64,000 nt of DNA, taken from NCBI GenBank assembly GCA_963854835.1, contig OY978527.1, positions 40,188,040-40,252,039 on the forward strand, in the 5' to 3' direction. Made by a program: the position numbers and the translations under genes. The notes beneath the pieces are model-generated. The model had not been told where the DNA came from. It saw only the letters and a list, made by a program, of their open reading frames with translations, and ran no database searches. Shown piece by piece: positions 1-11,653 of this stretch. How positions within the stretch are numbered: position 1 is the stretch's first letter; the number at the start of each line of letters is the position of its first letter. This stretch comes from Megamerina dolium (lineage: Eukaryota > Arthropoda > Insecta > Diptera > Megamerinidae).

Positions 1-514
1 CTTCCAGACGGGCAAGAGTAACAATGATTACCTGATTGACTGAATTATAATGAAGTATTCTTCCTGATCATCTGATTTGTTGTAAATGGTTTTAAAATGG
101 GGGGTTTTTGTTTGTCATATAATTTCCTCATCGGACATGCGATATCGGATGCTTTGTTTATGGTTTTTGTTGGGGTTTGGGCTAACACGTTAAAGCAGTT
201 GTTGTTTCTGAATGATGAGTGCCAACCAGTTTTTAAACCGTTACCAGTTGGTTTTCTTATGCTTAATAAAAATGTTTTGGATAGGTGATTTGTAACCTAA
301 AGGTGAATGGAATATATCTGTGATTGAAAAATGGTCAGAAATGATCAGAATACTGATCAGCCACTCTCCAGTACCTAACATGGTCTACAATATATTCCGA
401 GGCAAGTCCCGGATTTGATGGTTTTCAGGTAGGAACATTTACTAAATTGCATTTGGCGATATTTTTTTCAAGGCACTCAGCTATTTCCCTAATATCTGCT
501 TGCAGATTGTGTGG
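1..514. other. Unassigned sequence, no gene seen
   Basis: The only open frame (97-288, 63 codons) has no recognisable motif and unremarkable composition. Nothing here matches the repeat families identified elsewhere in the window. Confidence 0.5.
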
Positions 515-1165
515 TGAGTGTTAGCGAAGACAATTGGATACCCCAAGCGCCGCCAGGTTACCTAACACTTGGTCCTTACAGCGGAGGTTTGGTCTTCCTC
601 TTCTTCTGGGTCCTCCAGCGGGTGCCAAATTAAATACCATCTTCGACATGACCCAGCCAGCGCAGCCACTGGATTTTGATTCGCTTGACTATTCTAATGT
701 CAGCGTACAGCTCATACAGCTTATCGTTGTACCTTATTCGGTACTCGCCATCAACGCAAATACGTCCGAAGATCCAACGCAGAATTTTTCTCTCGAAATC
801 TCCAAGCATCCTCTCATCCGTGGTGGAAATTGTCCAGGCTTCTGCGCCATATGTTAGGACAGGAATAATGAGGGACTTGTATAGTGTGATTTTCGATCTT
901 CAAGAGAGGGCTCGATTAGTCAATTGCTCACTCAGCCGAAAGTAACACCTGTTAGCATGAGTTATCCTACGCATGATCTCCAGGCTGACGTCATTAGAGT
1001 GGTTGATGCTGGTTCCAAGATAGACGAAGTCCTTCACCACCTCGAAAGTGTAATTGTAAACAGTGACGTGTTGTCCAAGATGCCAAGACTCTTTGTTTGT
1101 AGACATTAGGTATTTCTTCTAGCTCTCGTTCACCGTACGACCTATTCGACGTGACTCTCGTTCTA
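515..1165 (-). mobile_element. RTE-like LINE fragment, 3' part of ORF
   Basis: Read on the minus strand, this matches the C-terminal part of the complete element at 6,636-9,943. Recognisable pieces include GKTKYL-type and RRLGQHVTV-type blocks, an ITHANRCYF block, a YGAEAW-type core and the IQRLRW-type end. Stops and frameshifts interrupt all frames. The 5' part (endonuclease and reverse transcriptase) and the last 3' bases are missing, so this is a doubly truncated dead copy. Confidence 0.8.
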
Positions 1166-2728
1166 ATTCAGATTCGTATCTATATTGAAAAAATTTGGGT
1201 ATACACCTGAGAGCCTTACTTTTATACATCAGTTTATAGTTTGTAGACTGTGGTGCTTGGATGAAGACGATGTCTTCTTAATTGGATTCTGAATAGAGGA
1301 CAAGAGCGTTTATGTTCGACGAAAATAGAAAAACCAAAATTTCTTGACGGTAGTGCATTGACAGATGATAGTTGAGAAGTGTAGTGTTGCATTTAAAGTG
1401 AAATTCACGGGAAATTCAAAAAGCCCCTGATTAACTTAACTACCCTCGTATCTCGAAAACTAGAGATAATTTAGAAAAATGGTTAGTTGGATTCAGCGGT
1501 ATCGAATTAGTTTTATCCATTGGATGCCCTACTTCATGAAAAAACAATTGATGTGGAAAAAAAAACGAATTTTTACAGAATTCTACTCAATTTGATTTGA
1601 AGTTTTGCTTTTGCGATTTCAAGAACCATAATGCCCTAGAATTGCTTTTAAGTTTTCCGATTTTATACTTCTGGAAATTATTTCTTTGGTTGCCCATCAT
1701 GTATACAACCTTTTAGGATATAAGTTGACTCAATAATGCTGTTTCAAGTGGAATTATATGTAGTCCATATTACAAAACGTGTTTTTTACTATCTAGTTTT
1801 AAAAATAGGCTTAATTTATCATGGTTCAATATACACTTCCATATAGATATTCAGTATACTGAATTTACTATGTAACGTCATCGAATTCTCCAACACAGGC
1901 TACTCATTCGAATATCAACTCAATATATATTATTATTTTATATTAATTGTAGCAAATTTAAAATAAGACTATGAAATATATTCAAGGGAAATTTTTATAA
2001 TAACATTACTCATCTTAAATTATTTTAATTATTGTATAATAATGGAAATGATATTAATTTTTGATTCAGAGTTAAATTTGATATCGTTGGAACAACGACA
2101 ATATTTATATGAGTTTTTTGCATTGTTAGACGAAGTTTTCGTTCCAGAAGCTGATAATATTTCTACTTTTGCAAGGCAAGTGCAATTTTAAACATATATA
2201 TTGTGTCTCTAAGAAATGGTTTGAATTTTAAGTTAAGCATATTTTATTTTAAATAATAATATTTATGATAATAATATTGATCTTTTATTGTCATTGAGTG
2301 ACCTTGAAAAATGTTCTAATAGCAGCATGTTTTTGAAATATTTTTTCCTACAAAATTAATAAAGCTAGGAAGGTGATTCAAAAATTTAACGATAGACAAT
2401 ATTATGAATAATATACTATATTCATCAAATTTGGCTCTGGGGGCACATTATCTATGCTTATACTGCTATACCCTTTCTCTATTACAATATATGTACTATA
2501 TAAAAAATGGATCACGTAATTTTTTGGACTAATTTGTAGTGGGTTATAGAAAATGAAAAGTCTGAGGATTGGTAACGGCATGTGCTACAGTGCCGACATT
2601 TGGATTGAAACCTATAGTGATAAATGTGGTGTAATAAATGCACCCGTAAAATTTGAATAAAGGTTCCATGGAAAAAATTAATGAAACTTGTATCCATATG
2701 TGTACATGTTCTTATATATTTGTATATC
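1166..2728. other. AT-rich intergenic DNA
   Basis: No long frame and no recognisable element. One short open frame on the plus strand, 2,042-2,191 (about 49 codons, M-E-M-I-L-I-F-D start), has an acidic, aromatic composition that looks more coding-like than its surroundings, but it has no recognised motif and may be chance. Confidence 0.45.
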
Positions 2729-3570
2729 TAGGTTAGATTAGGTTTGAAGGGCGTGTGTGAACATATATTCACACTTCCACTCAGAGGCATCTATTGCCCA
2801 TTGTGATATGTCATCCTTCTTAAACCATTTGGTTCTCCATATGAAGTTAAGAAGCTCTTTTAAGTCCACTTTCGCAAGTTCATCCAGTCCTGTGAAGAAA
2901 TGAAAACCCAAACATTGAAGTCGTTTTGTCTGTAATCCCGGGCAGAGGCATAGATGGTGGTTTATTGATTCTTCTTCCTCTTCATCTCGGCAACCCCTAC
3001 GCAATCCGCTCGTCAGTACACGCCAACGTTAAAGCATTGGCGCGATGGCACAATGCCCAGTGAGCACCCCGGCAAGAAATCTAACTGCATTCTTCGCTAA
3101 TGGCAGAAGTACCCTCGTCCTTCTCATATCTAGCCTAGGCCATTAGGTTCTGGACACCTCACAATCCTCTCGGCTAGTCCACAAGCTGTTCGCCTTCTTA
3201 ATAACTATTTCTCATCGGTCGGTCTCATAGTCTGCTAGTTCGATCCCTTCAATATCACTATGTCCAGGAACCCAGCAAAGAGAGACCCTGTGGTTTCTTA
3301 TGTCACATAATGAAGCTCGGCATTTTCGACTTGACTGTTCTAGATTCAATTTCCTTCAGTGCCTTTTGACTGTCCACAAAGATAGTGATATTCGAGGGTG
3401 GAATTGTACTATCTTGTATTAGCTTAGATGCCTTCTCAATTGCGTATATTTCTGACTGAAAGACTCTGCAAGCGTCAAGGAGTCGAAATTACATCAGGCT
3501 TTCTGAAAAAATTCCCGCTCCCGTCCATCTTCGAGCCGTCAGTGTAAATTGTTTTTCAATCTTGGTTTAA
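2729..3570 (-). mobile_element. LINE 3' relic with RNase H domain (Jockey/I/LOA-like)
   Basis: On the minus strand, 3,370-3,480 reads as an RNase H-like piece (SEIYAIEKASKLI, then ITIFVDSQKALKEI). Frame 2,738-3,004 encodes the cysteine/histidine C-terminal tail typical of these LINEs (CRDEEEEESINHHLCLCPG). Between them the frame is broken several times. The 3' edge at about 2,729 carries an (A)ACCTA-like repeat on the minus strand, as LINE tails often do. Clade cannot be fixed from this fragment. Confidence 0.65.
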
Positions 3571-3949
3571 CTTTTGTAAGGATTGCCTTTAAGTGTCGTC
3601 ATTATAAGATAATATATATCTATGCAATTTCTTGTATTGCACGATTTATTTTTAAATCATTTCATGAATAGTGTTTGTTTTAATTTTGAGAAATAATTAA
3701 ATATGTAAATTGTAGATAATTATCTTATTAGATAATCAGTAGCATTTACTTTAAGAAAAAAAAAAAACTAAATTTGTTTTTTTATATGATATTATTGTAA
3801 GTTATTGATTCACATATGAATGTATTTAATTGAACAGTAATATTATAGTGCATATATAATCTGTTTGTGAATGTATGGGTATGCAAATAATAAGCTCTCT
3901 AATTGATAAAATGCAAATTATGTTTTTTTTCTGCATAATATCTATTTTT
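3571..3949. other. AT-rich spacer
   Basis: Low-complexity AT-rich DNA with a run of A at about 3,756. No coding or element signal seen. Confidence 0.5.
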
Positions 3950-4083
3950 ATACCCTGCATAATGCAATATGCATGGTATATTCATTTCGGTCAGATGTTT
4001 GTGTCCACTTGAAGGAATCTCCGGAGATATAGACATGGATATATATTCGTGATCAGCGTCGATTAAATTTTCGATTTAACGAT

Positions 4084-4134
4084 GTCCGTCCGTCCGTCCG
4101 TCCGTCCGTCCGTCCGTCCGTCCGTCTGTCTGTC
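4084..4134 (+). repeat. (GTCC)n tract grading into GTCT
   Basis: About ten uninterrupted GTCC units followed by GTCT units, inside the mini-me-like element. The sister copy near 11,500 has only a short imperfect version of the tract. Confidence 0.95.
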
Positions 4135-4453
4135 ACCTGGCTGGTTCGCACGATAACTTGAGTAAATATTGAGCTATTTCGATGAAATTTGGCATAAGTA
4201 ATCTATGATCCAAGGGTACGGAGGGGATTGATATTGGGCATGATCGGTCAATAACCACGCCCACACCAAGCATTCAAAGCGACTAACCTCGAAATTTTCA
4301 AAATCTTTAACTTGCTATAACTCACATAATATACCACTTGGGACAACAATATTTGGAACATAGACTTATATTATACTACTCTATAACCTCGCCAAAAGTG
4401 GTTGAGCCGCGCCTACTTTTTAGCGTAGCTCTCATACAAAGTGTCTGTACTTC

Positions 4454-5345
4454 TTTTAAATTGAAACAGCTGTAATTTCTACAATCTTCTGTCCAGAATA
4501 ACCATAATTGACACTTAGATTAACGTGGCAGTGAGAAATAATATGGCAGAAAATCAGTGTGCCACGCCCACTCCTTTTTGGGTCTCCCATACAAAGTTGC
4601 GGAAATTAAAAAAAATGTTACCGGTTATAACTTGCAAACTATTCAGCGTAGAATAACGAGATTTAAGGTGTGGATTAGTATTGTATGAACAACTAGGCTC
4701 ACAGAAAATAGGCGCACCACGCCCAGTGTTTATCGTAGCCCCCATACAAATTTTAAATTGAAACAGCTGTAACTTCGGCAATCTTCTGTCTAGAATAACC
4801 ATAATTGACACTTAAATTAATATCGTAGTCGGCAAAAATCTGGCAGAAAATCAGTGTGCCACGCCCACTCCTTCATGGGTCTCCCATACAAAGTCGAGTG
4901 AATTAAACTAAAATTTTAAGCTCCATAGCTTACAAACCATTTAGCCTAGGACAACGAGACTTAGGGTATGGATTAGTATTGTACGAGCAACTAGGCTCAC
5001 AGAAAATGGGCGCACCACACCCAGTGTTTATCGTAGCCCCCATACAAATTTTAAATTGAAACAGCTGTAACTTAGGCAATCTTATGTCTACAATAACCAT
5101 AATTGACACTTAAATTAATATCGTAGTCGGAAATAATCTGGCGAAAAATCTGCGTACCACGCCCACTTCTTATTGGGGCTCCCATACAAAGTTGAGGAAA
5201 TTAAACAAAAATGTTAACCACCATAACTTAGAAACTATTCAACGTAGGACACCAAATTTAAGGTGTGGATTAACATTGAAAAATTAATTGGATTTACTAG
5301 GAAGTGGTAAGCCACGCCCACTTTTTATATAGCTCCCATACTAAG
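4454..5345 (+). repeat. Three tandem ~297-bp units
   Basis: Each unit begins with TTTTAAATTGAAACAGCTGT, at 4,454, 4,751 and 5,049 (spacing 297 and 298). Each contains CCACGCCCA and CCCATACAAA blocks at the same relative positions. Units two and three are the most alike. They form the body of the mini-me-like element. Confidence 0.85.
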
Positions 5346-5506
5346 CCTCGGAATTATCTTAAAATCCTTTTACTTCGTCAAAGTCAACCATATTTCGGGT
5401 GTAAATTAGTAGTATATGCAAAAATTGTTTCTCGAAAAGTGGAAATAAAAGAAAAGTTGGATATTCGAGTAAACTTTTTATATACAAATCTACATATGCA
5501 GGGTAT

Positions 5507-6009
5507 AGTTTGGTCGGCCCCAGCCGACTGTAAGGAGATTTTTACTATTATTTCTTGTAGATGTACATAGGTGTATGCAGTTTTTTTTTAGCCTCAGTAA
5601 ATATTCGAATGCAATAAACAGTAATTAAAGCATACGGTTTAAGAACACGACTTTGATGTTCAAATAAAATGATACATAAAACTGTACATACGAATGTACA
5701 CCGTAACGACAAATAACGGTTGCTAAAATTCTGTCAAAAATAAATAAGACCGTTACTAATTTTTTTAAGATAATATATTATTTTTTATTTTAGCACTTAT
5801 TTTATTTGCTTTTTAATTATTGTTAATTAATTTCAAATCCTTCATCTTAATTTTTGTTTTGCCAGCCGTATATGCATGAACTACTTCGTCGGGTATGAAT
5901 TTTTCTATATTTAGGTGTTTAATATTTTTTGCATTTTGTCCAGCAGAACAGAAACCCAAACCCGTCGAAATAAAACGAAGAAGTTGGTTATTACATCAAA
6001 ATTTACTCT
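5507..6009. other. AT-rich spacer
   Basis: No gene or element recognised between the mini-me-like copy and the RTE-like fragment that follows. Confidence 0.45.
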
Positions 6010-6234
6010 TGTTAAAAGGTGTTACTTTGAGCTGAGTACGCAATTGGGAAGTCGAGACCTCTCTCGAGAAACGAAAACTACACTCTAGGAGTCTCTCATC
6101 ATGCCTATCCATACATATGGAGAATGCTTGGAGTTTTCAAGAGAAAAGTCCCACACAAGATCTTTGGATCTATTTGCGTTAGTGGCTCTATGACCTCTAT
6201 GACAATTCTGACATAGTAAGGCGTATAAAAATTT
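6010..6234 (+). mobile_element. Short degenerate RTE-like LINE fragment
   Basis: Plus-strand sequence GGTGTTACTTTGAGCTGAGT and the following CTCTCTCGAGAAACGAAAAC match the region of the complete element that encodes RCYFGLSKEL and SRRTKTTLY. A stop and frameshifts are present. It lies in the opposite orientation to the complete copy 400 bp downstream. Confidence 0.65.
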
Positions 6235-6621
6235 AGCGGTAACCGCTTGTAAATTTTCTGAATTTTATAGAGGAGCGTTTTTCAAATTATAAGTGAAAGC
6301 GGTAAATCAATAAAAACTCAATCAATTGGGCGAATTTTAAAATTTTGAAATTGTCACCAACTTTGGTATATTTCAAGAATTACCTGCAATTAAAAATGAA
6401 AATGTGGGTTCTTTCTTCCCCGAAGGAAATGAGCTTAAATGAATATTTATTATTTTGTTTTTCTTCATATTCTCAATACAATTAAATGCAAACTTTACGA
6501 AAATTTTACACAATATGTAAGAAAATACAGCGGCCTCGGTGGTGTATGTAACTTAATTCTCTATTAAATAGACTTAAGCGGTTACTGCTTTTGGCCACAT
6601 ATTTCACATACAGTTATACTG
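6235..6621. other. Spacer before the complete RTE-like copy
   Basis: AT-rich, no coding signal. Short self-complementary AGCGGTAACCGCT at about 6,235-6,250. Confidence 0.4.
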
Positions 6622-6635
6622 CATAACTGTTTATA
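6622..6635. repeat. Target-site duplication of the RTE-like element, left
   Basis: CATAACTGTTTATA here and an identical 14-mer at 9,944-9,957 directly flank the LINE at 6,636-9,943. Confidence 0.9.
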
Positions 6636-9600
6636 CTTACTTACTTATGTGGCCATAACAACCGAATATCGATTTAGGCCGAAAATAACATGCTTCGCCA
6701 GCCATCTCTGTTCTTCGCTAGCTGGCGCCAGTTAGAAATTCCAAGCGCCGTCAGGTTCTCCAGTACTTGGTCTTTCCACCGGACGTTTGGTCTTCCTCTT
6801 TTGCGTCGTCCTCCAGCGGGTTCCGAATATAACACCTTCTTAGCTGGAGCGTGTTCTTCCATTCGCTCGACATGATCTAGCCAGCGCAGCCGCTGGATTT
6901 TGATGCGCTTTACTATGTCAATATCGGCATACAGCTCGTACAGCTCATGGTTGTACCTTATTCGGTACTCGCCACCAACACAAATAGGTCCAAAGATCTT
7001 GCGTAGGACTTTTCTCTCGAAAACTCCAAGTATTCGCTCATCCGAGGTGGAAATTGTCCAGGCTTCAGCGCCATATGTTAGGACAGGCATGATGAGAGAC
7101 TTGTAGAGTGTAGTTTTCGTTCTTCGAGAGAGGGCTCGACTTCTCAATTCCTTACTCAGCCCAAAGTAACACCTGTTAGCAAGAGTTATCCTACGCATGA
7201 TCTTCAAGCTGACGTCATTACTGCTGTTAATGCTGGTTCCAAGATAGAAAAAGTCCCTTACTACTTCAAAAGCGTAGTTGTCAACAGTGACGTGCTGTCC
7301 AAGACGCCGGGACTCTTGTTTGTTGACACTAGATACTTCGTCTTGCCCTCGTTCACCGTGAGACCCATCCGACGCGACTCTCTTTCCAACTCTGAGAATG
7401 CTGCACTGACTGCTCGCGTGTTCATGCCGATTATGGCATACGCTAACAGCATGACACTTTTGTTGAAGATAGTGCCATTATGTCGTAGATCAGCAGCTCG
7501 TATTATTTTCTCCATAATAAGATTGAAGAAGTCGCACGATAACGAATCACCTTGTCTGAAACCCCGTTCGGTATTAAACGGTGCGGAGAGGTCCTTCCCA
7601 ATTTTCACTTCACAACGGGAGTTATGCAGTGTCATTCTACAAAGTCGAATGAGCTTTGCAGGAATACCGAACTCAGACATTGTTGCGTAGAGGTAATCCC
7701 TTACCGGACTGTCGAAAGCGGCTTTATAATCAACAAATAGGTGGTGTGTGTCGATCTGTTTTTCTTGGGTCTTCTCCAGGATTTGGCGCAGTGTGAAAAT
7801 CTGGTCGATGGTGGATTTACCAGGTCTGAAGCCACACTGATAAGGTCCAATCAGGTTGCTGAGCATAGGCTTCAACCTTTCACACAGTACGCTCGATAGA
7901 ACCTTGTACGCGATGCTCAGGAGACTTATTCCACGGTAGTTGGCGCAAATTGTGGGGTCTCCTTTTTTATGTACAGGACAGAGAACACTGAACCTCCAAT
8001 CATCAGGCATGCTTTCATCCGACCATATTCTGCTTATGAGCTGGTGCATGCGGGTGAGCAGCTCATCGCCTCCGGTCTTAAACAACTCGGCAGGCAGGCC
8101 ATCAGCACCTGCAGCTTTGTTGTTCTTCAGCCTTAAAATGGCCGTTTCAACCTCGTCATAGTCGGGTGGTGGAACATCAACACCATCATCTGTAATTGGG
8201 GTTATCGGGCATTCTCCTCCACTGGCGGAATTGTTCGTAGCATCGCCATTCAGTAACGTCGAGAAGTGTTCCCTCCATAGGCTCAGTACACTCTGGACAT
8301 CCGTAACCAGATTCCCATTTCCATCACGACAAGAAGAGGCTCCGGGATTTAAACCTCCACTCAGGCGCTTGATCTTTTCAAAGAATTTTCGAGTCTCATT
8401 CTTGTCGGTACACATCTCTATCTCCTCACACTCGCGTCTTTCCAACTCCCTCTTCTTGCGCCTGAAAAGACGTCTCTCTGCACTCCTTTTCTCTCTATAC
8501 CGCTCCTTAACAGCTCGCGTTACGCCTGCATGAAGGGTTTTTCTGTAGGCGGCGTCTTTCTCTGCGGCAGCGTCGCGACACTCCTGATCATACCACTCAT
8601 TCCTCAGAGGCCGGTAGTAACCGATTACTTCCTCGGCAGCAGTAGTCATGGAGTGGGATATATGTGTCCACCGTGCGCATGTATCATCAAGTGGGGGAGT
8701 GTTCTGCATAAGCAGATCCGATAGTCGAGTGGAAAATGCATCTGCTGTCTCTGGTGATCGCAGCTTACTGACGTCGAGCTTTCTCTGTGTGGGACTTCTC
8801 TTGTTATTTGCGACACATAGGCGTGTGCGCACCTTAGCTGCAACAAGGTAGTGACCCGAGTCGATGTTGGCACCACGGATCGATTTCAATCACCACATGA
8901 TCAATTTGGTTTCTTGTACGTTGATCTGGAGACAGCCATGTCGCTTTGTGGATGTCGAGGTGCTGGAATCTGGAACCACCAATTACCATGTTTCGTGCTG
9001 CGGCGAAGTCGATCAGTCTCATTCCGTTATCGGAGGTGTTCTGGTGGAGGCTGAATTTTCCCACAGTTGGACCAAAGGTACCTTCCTTGCCCACCCTGGC
9101 ATTAAAGTCGCCAAGCACGATTTTGATATCGTGGCGGGGGCAGCGGTCATTAGCTTCTTCGAGGCGCTGAAAGAAGCTCTCCTTGGTCACATTGTCCTTC
9201 TCATCCGTCGGAGCGTGGGCACATATAAGGCTGATGTTGAAAAATTTTACCTTGATGCGGATTGTAGCCAGCCGTTCATTCACAGGCGTGAACTGTGAGA
9301 CAATATGTCGTAGTCTCTTGCTGACCAAAAATCCACATCCTAATTCGTGCCTTTCAGCATGGCAACTGTAGTAGATGTCACAGGACGCTCTTTTGGAGCA
9401 GCCCTGTCCTGGAGAGCGGTGATGTCAGCTCTGTATTTTTCGAGGACATCAACCAGCTGGATAGAGGCACCCTCCCTATAAAGGGATCGGACATTCCAGG
9501 TGCATATCCGTAAATCGTGGTCCTTTTTTCATTTGCGGGGGTCATCAACAAAAGCGGTAGTCCTTATCTGAGGCATATTTGTTTTTTTCATTGGGGGGGG

Positions 9601-9943
9601 GGTTTTTTATGTGGCGGGTCCCAAACCCAACGCACAACCTCTAACCGAGGAGATTTTCGCCACTCACTTCAGCCGCCTCCCAGCGGGTGTCAGGAAGACG
9701 TTGCCCGGTGGTCGCCACATGGAGGGCCCCCATTAATAATAATGAAACCGCCATCACAGAGTAAGCAGAGCAAGCTATATGACTACCCCTCATTAACAAA
9801 TAAAGGTATCATCACATAGCGCTCAGATCAAACTACATGACAGCCAGTGAGTTGACTTGCGATGAGTTCAACAAGGATTGCGCTAGCCCCACCTGGTTGA
9901 GGCAGTTAGACACGTTACCTTGCGAAAACACCACCCGACCACC
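6636..9943 (-). mobile_element. Complete but inactivated RTE-like non-LTR retrotransposon
   Basis: A 3.3-kb LINE bounded by a perfect 14-bp target-site duplication. Reading from 9,943 down: a GC-richer 5' untranslated region (about 9,535-9,943), an AP-type endonuclease domain, a reverse transcriptase domain, and a C-terminal domain ending at 6,674. The 3' untranslated region is short, and the 3' tail is (TAAG)n rather than poly(A). Short repeat tails and a single fused endonuclease/RT ORF are typical of the RTE clade; clade assignment is by motif and needs a tree. At least three frameshifts and a deletion through the RT active site make it non-autonomous. Five partial relatives lie in this window. 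Confidence 0.9.
6674..9534 (-). pseudogene. RTE-like endonuclease/reverse transcriptase ORF (broken)
   Basis: The protein would cut target DNA and copy the element RNA at the cut. Endonuclease: the block ICTWNVRSLYREG opens near 9,515, GDFNARVG lies at 9,091-9,112, and QIDHV closes it near 8,890. RT: FRPGKSTIDQIF, FVDYKAAFD (motif A) and FRQGDSLSCDFF are intact in the 542-codon frame 7,261-8,889. The active-site motif reads LAYA-IIGMN: compared with the related copy at 25.9 kb (LAYADDIDIIG), twelve bases coding DDID are missing at 7,434/7,435. The C-terminal frame 6,674-7,207 has YGAEAW and IQRLRW blocks. Frameshifts lie near 7,310, 8,885 and 9,340-9,430. It cannot make an active enzyme. Confidence 0.9.
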
Positions 9944-9957
9944 CATAACTGTTTATA
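9944..9957. repeat. Target-site duplication of the RTE-like element, right
   Basis: Second copy of CATAACTGTTTATA, identical to 6,622-6,635. Confidence 0.9.
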
Positions 9958-10287
9958 TTTCTTTTAAATTTAACCCGCTTCAACTTCGGCAGTCTTCTGC
10001 CTAGAATAAATCGAAAATAAACTGGAATGAAACAAAGAAGCCACACCGTCATCTAAATGGGGCTCTCATACAAAGGGGTGGAATTAAAAAACAAATTTTA
10101 ACCGCCGTAACATACAAAGTATTCAGTGTAAAACACCCATATTTAAGGTGTAGATAAATATTATACGGATATCTAAATTTACAAGCCAATGAACGTGCTA
10201 CGCCTATTATTTAATTTAGCCCCAATACAAAGTCGTGAAATATTTTAAACCGTAATTTAAGTTAGTTAGTTCTAAAAGGAGAAAACA
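9958..10287 (+). mobile_element. Internal piece of the mini-me-like family, plus-oriented
   Basis: TTTTAAATTTAACCCGCTTC followed by CAGTCTTCTGCCTAGAATAA, then GGGGCTCTCATACAAAG, matches one body unit of the copy at 3,950-5,506. The orientation switches near 10,270-10,290, where the minus-oriented copy begins. The RTE-like element sits directly against this piece. Confidence 0.6.
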
Positions 10288-11653
10288 TTTTGCAAGAAAA
10301 AAGTTTGGTCGAATTCCATCTTTTTCTTTTATTTCCACTACTTTGTATGGGAGTTACATTAGGAAGTAGGCGTGGCTCGCCAGTTTTTTAAGAAACAATT
10401 TTTGCATATAATACTAATCTACACCTGAAATATGGTTGACTTTGGCGAAGTACTTTGTATGTTATGGGGGTTGTAAAAGGGATAATTCAAAGGAGATAAT
10501 TCCGAGGCTTAGTATGGGAGCTATATAAATAGTAGGCGTGGCTTACATCTTTCTTGTAAATCTAATTAATTTTGCAATATTAATGCACACCTTAAATTTG
10601 GTTGTTTTACGCTAAATAGCGGTTTAATTTTGTTTAAATTTTCGCAACTTTGTATGGTAGCCCCATTAAAAAGTGGGAGTGGCATGTTGATTTTCTGCCA
10701 GATTATTTCGGACTATCATATTAACCTAGATATTAATTATGATTGTTCTAGACAGAAGGATGCAAAAGTTACAGCTATTTCAATTTAAAAGATATTCGGT
10801 TATTTTGTATGGGGGCTACTATAAAGAGTGGTCGTGGCGCATCTATTTCCAGTGAGTCTAGTTGCTCTTACAATGCTAATCCACACCTTAAATCTCGTTC
10901 TTCTATGCTAAATATTTTATAAGTTATGGCGCTTAAAAGTTGTTGTTTACTTTCCTCTACTTTCTATCGGAGCCCCAATAAGAAGTGGGTGTAGCATGCT
11001 GATTTTTGCCGGATTATTTCCGACTAGCATATTAATCTAAATATTAATTATGGTTGTTCTAGATAGAAGACTGCCGAACTTACAGCGGTTTAAATTTGAA
11101 AGAAATTAAGTCATTTTGTATGAGAGCTACAATAAGCAGTAGGCGTGGCTTGCGTACTTCCTGTTAATCTGGTTGTCCTTACAATACTAATACACAACTT
11201 AAATATGGTTTAAAAGAAATTTAGGCATTTTATATGGGAGCTACTCTATAAAGTAGGCGTGGCTCGCCCATGTTTGGCAAGGTTATGTAGTTGTATAATA
11301 TAACACTATGTGCCAAATATTGTTGTCCCAGATGGTATATTAAGTTAAAGATTTTGAAAATTCCGGGGTTAGTCGCTTTGAATGCTTGGTGTGGGCGTGC
11401 CCAATATGAATCCCTTCCGTGCACTTGGATCAGAGGTTACTTATGCCAAATTTCGTCAAAATAGCTCAATATTTGCTCAAGTTATCATGAAGCCAGGTGA
11501 CAGACAGACGGACGGATGAACATCGTTAAATCGAAAAAAAGCTACGCTGATCATGAATATATATAATTTTCTATATCTTCGGAGATTCCTTCAAGTGGTT
11601 ATATACATCTAACCGAAATGAATATACCTTGCATATTACATTATGAAGGGTAT
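10288..11653 (-). mobile_element. mini-me-like element, minus-oriented copy
   Basis: On the minus strand this aligns with the plus copy from its left terminus (ATACCCTTCAT at 11,643-11,653), through TTCATTTCGGTTAGATG, GATCAGCGTAG, a decayed GTCY tract (about 11,500-11,515), and repeated CCCATACAAA/CCACGCC body units. It ends near the GTGGAAATAAAAGAAAA block that precedes the plus copy's right terminus. Non-coding. Confidence 0.65.

Larger units (their letters stand above)
3950..5506 (+). mobile_element. mini-me-like (GTCY-tract) element, plus-oriented copy
   Basis: The ends are short inverted repeats: ATACCCTGCAT at 3,950-3,960 and ATGCAGGGTAT at 5,496-5,506. Near the left end is a conserved block (TTCATTTCGGTCAGATG, then GATCAGCGTCG) followed by a GTCC tract. 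This order of conserved core and GTCY proto-microsatellite is what the dipteran mini-me elements show (family knowledge; naming is tentative). From 4,454 the body holds tandem units of about 297 bp. It is non-coding: the frames at 4,554-4,811 and 5,304-5,570 are chance. A matching copy in the opposite orientation lies at 10,288-11,653. Confidence 0.65.

Noticed and set aside
4554..5570. Frames of 85 and 88 codons in the mini-me-like element
   Set aside because: They lie in non-coding tandem units and are not kept open between units.
7292..9371. Many plus-strand frames across the complete LINE
   Set aside because: Antisense shadows of the endonuclease/RT ORF, whose motifs all read on the minus strand.
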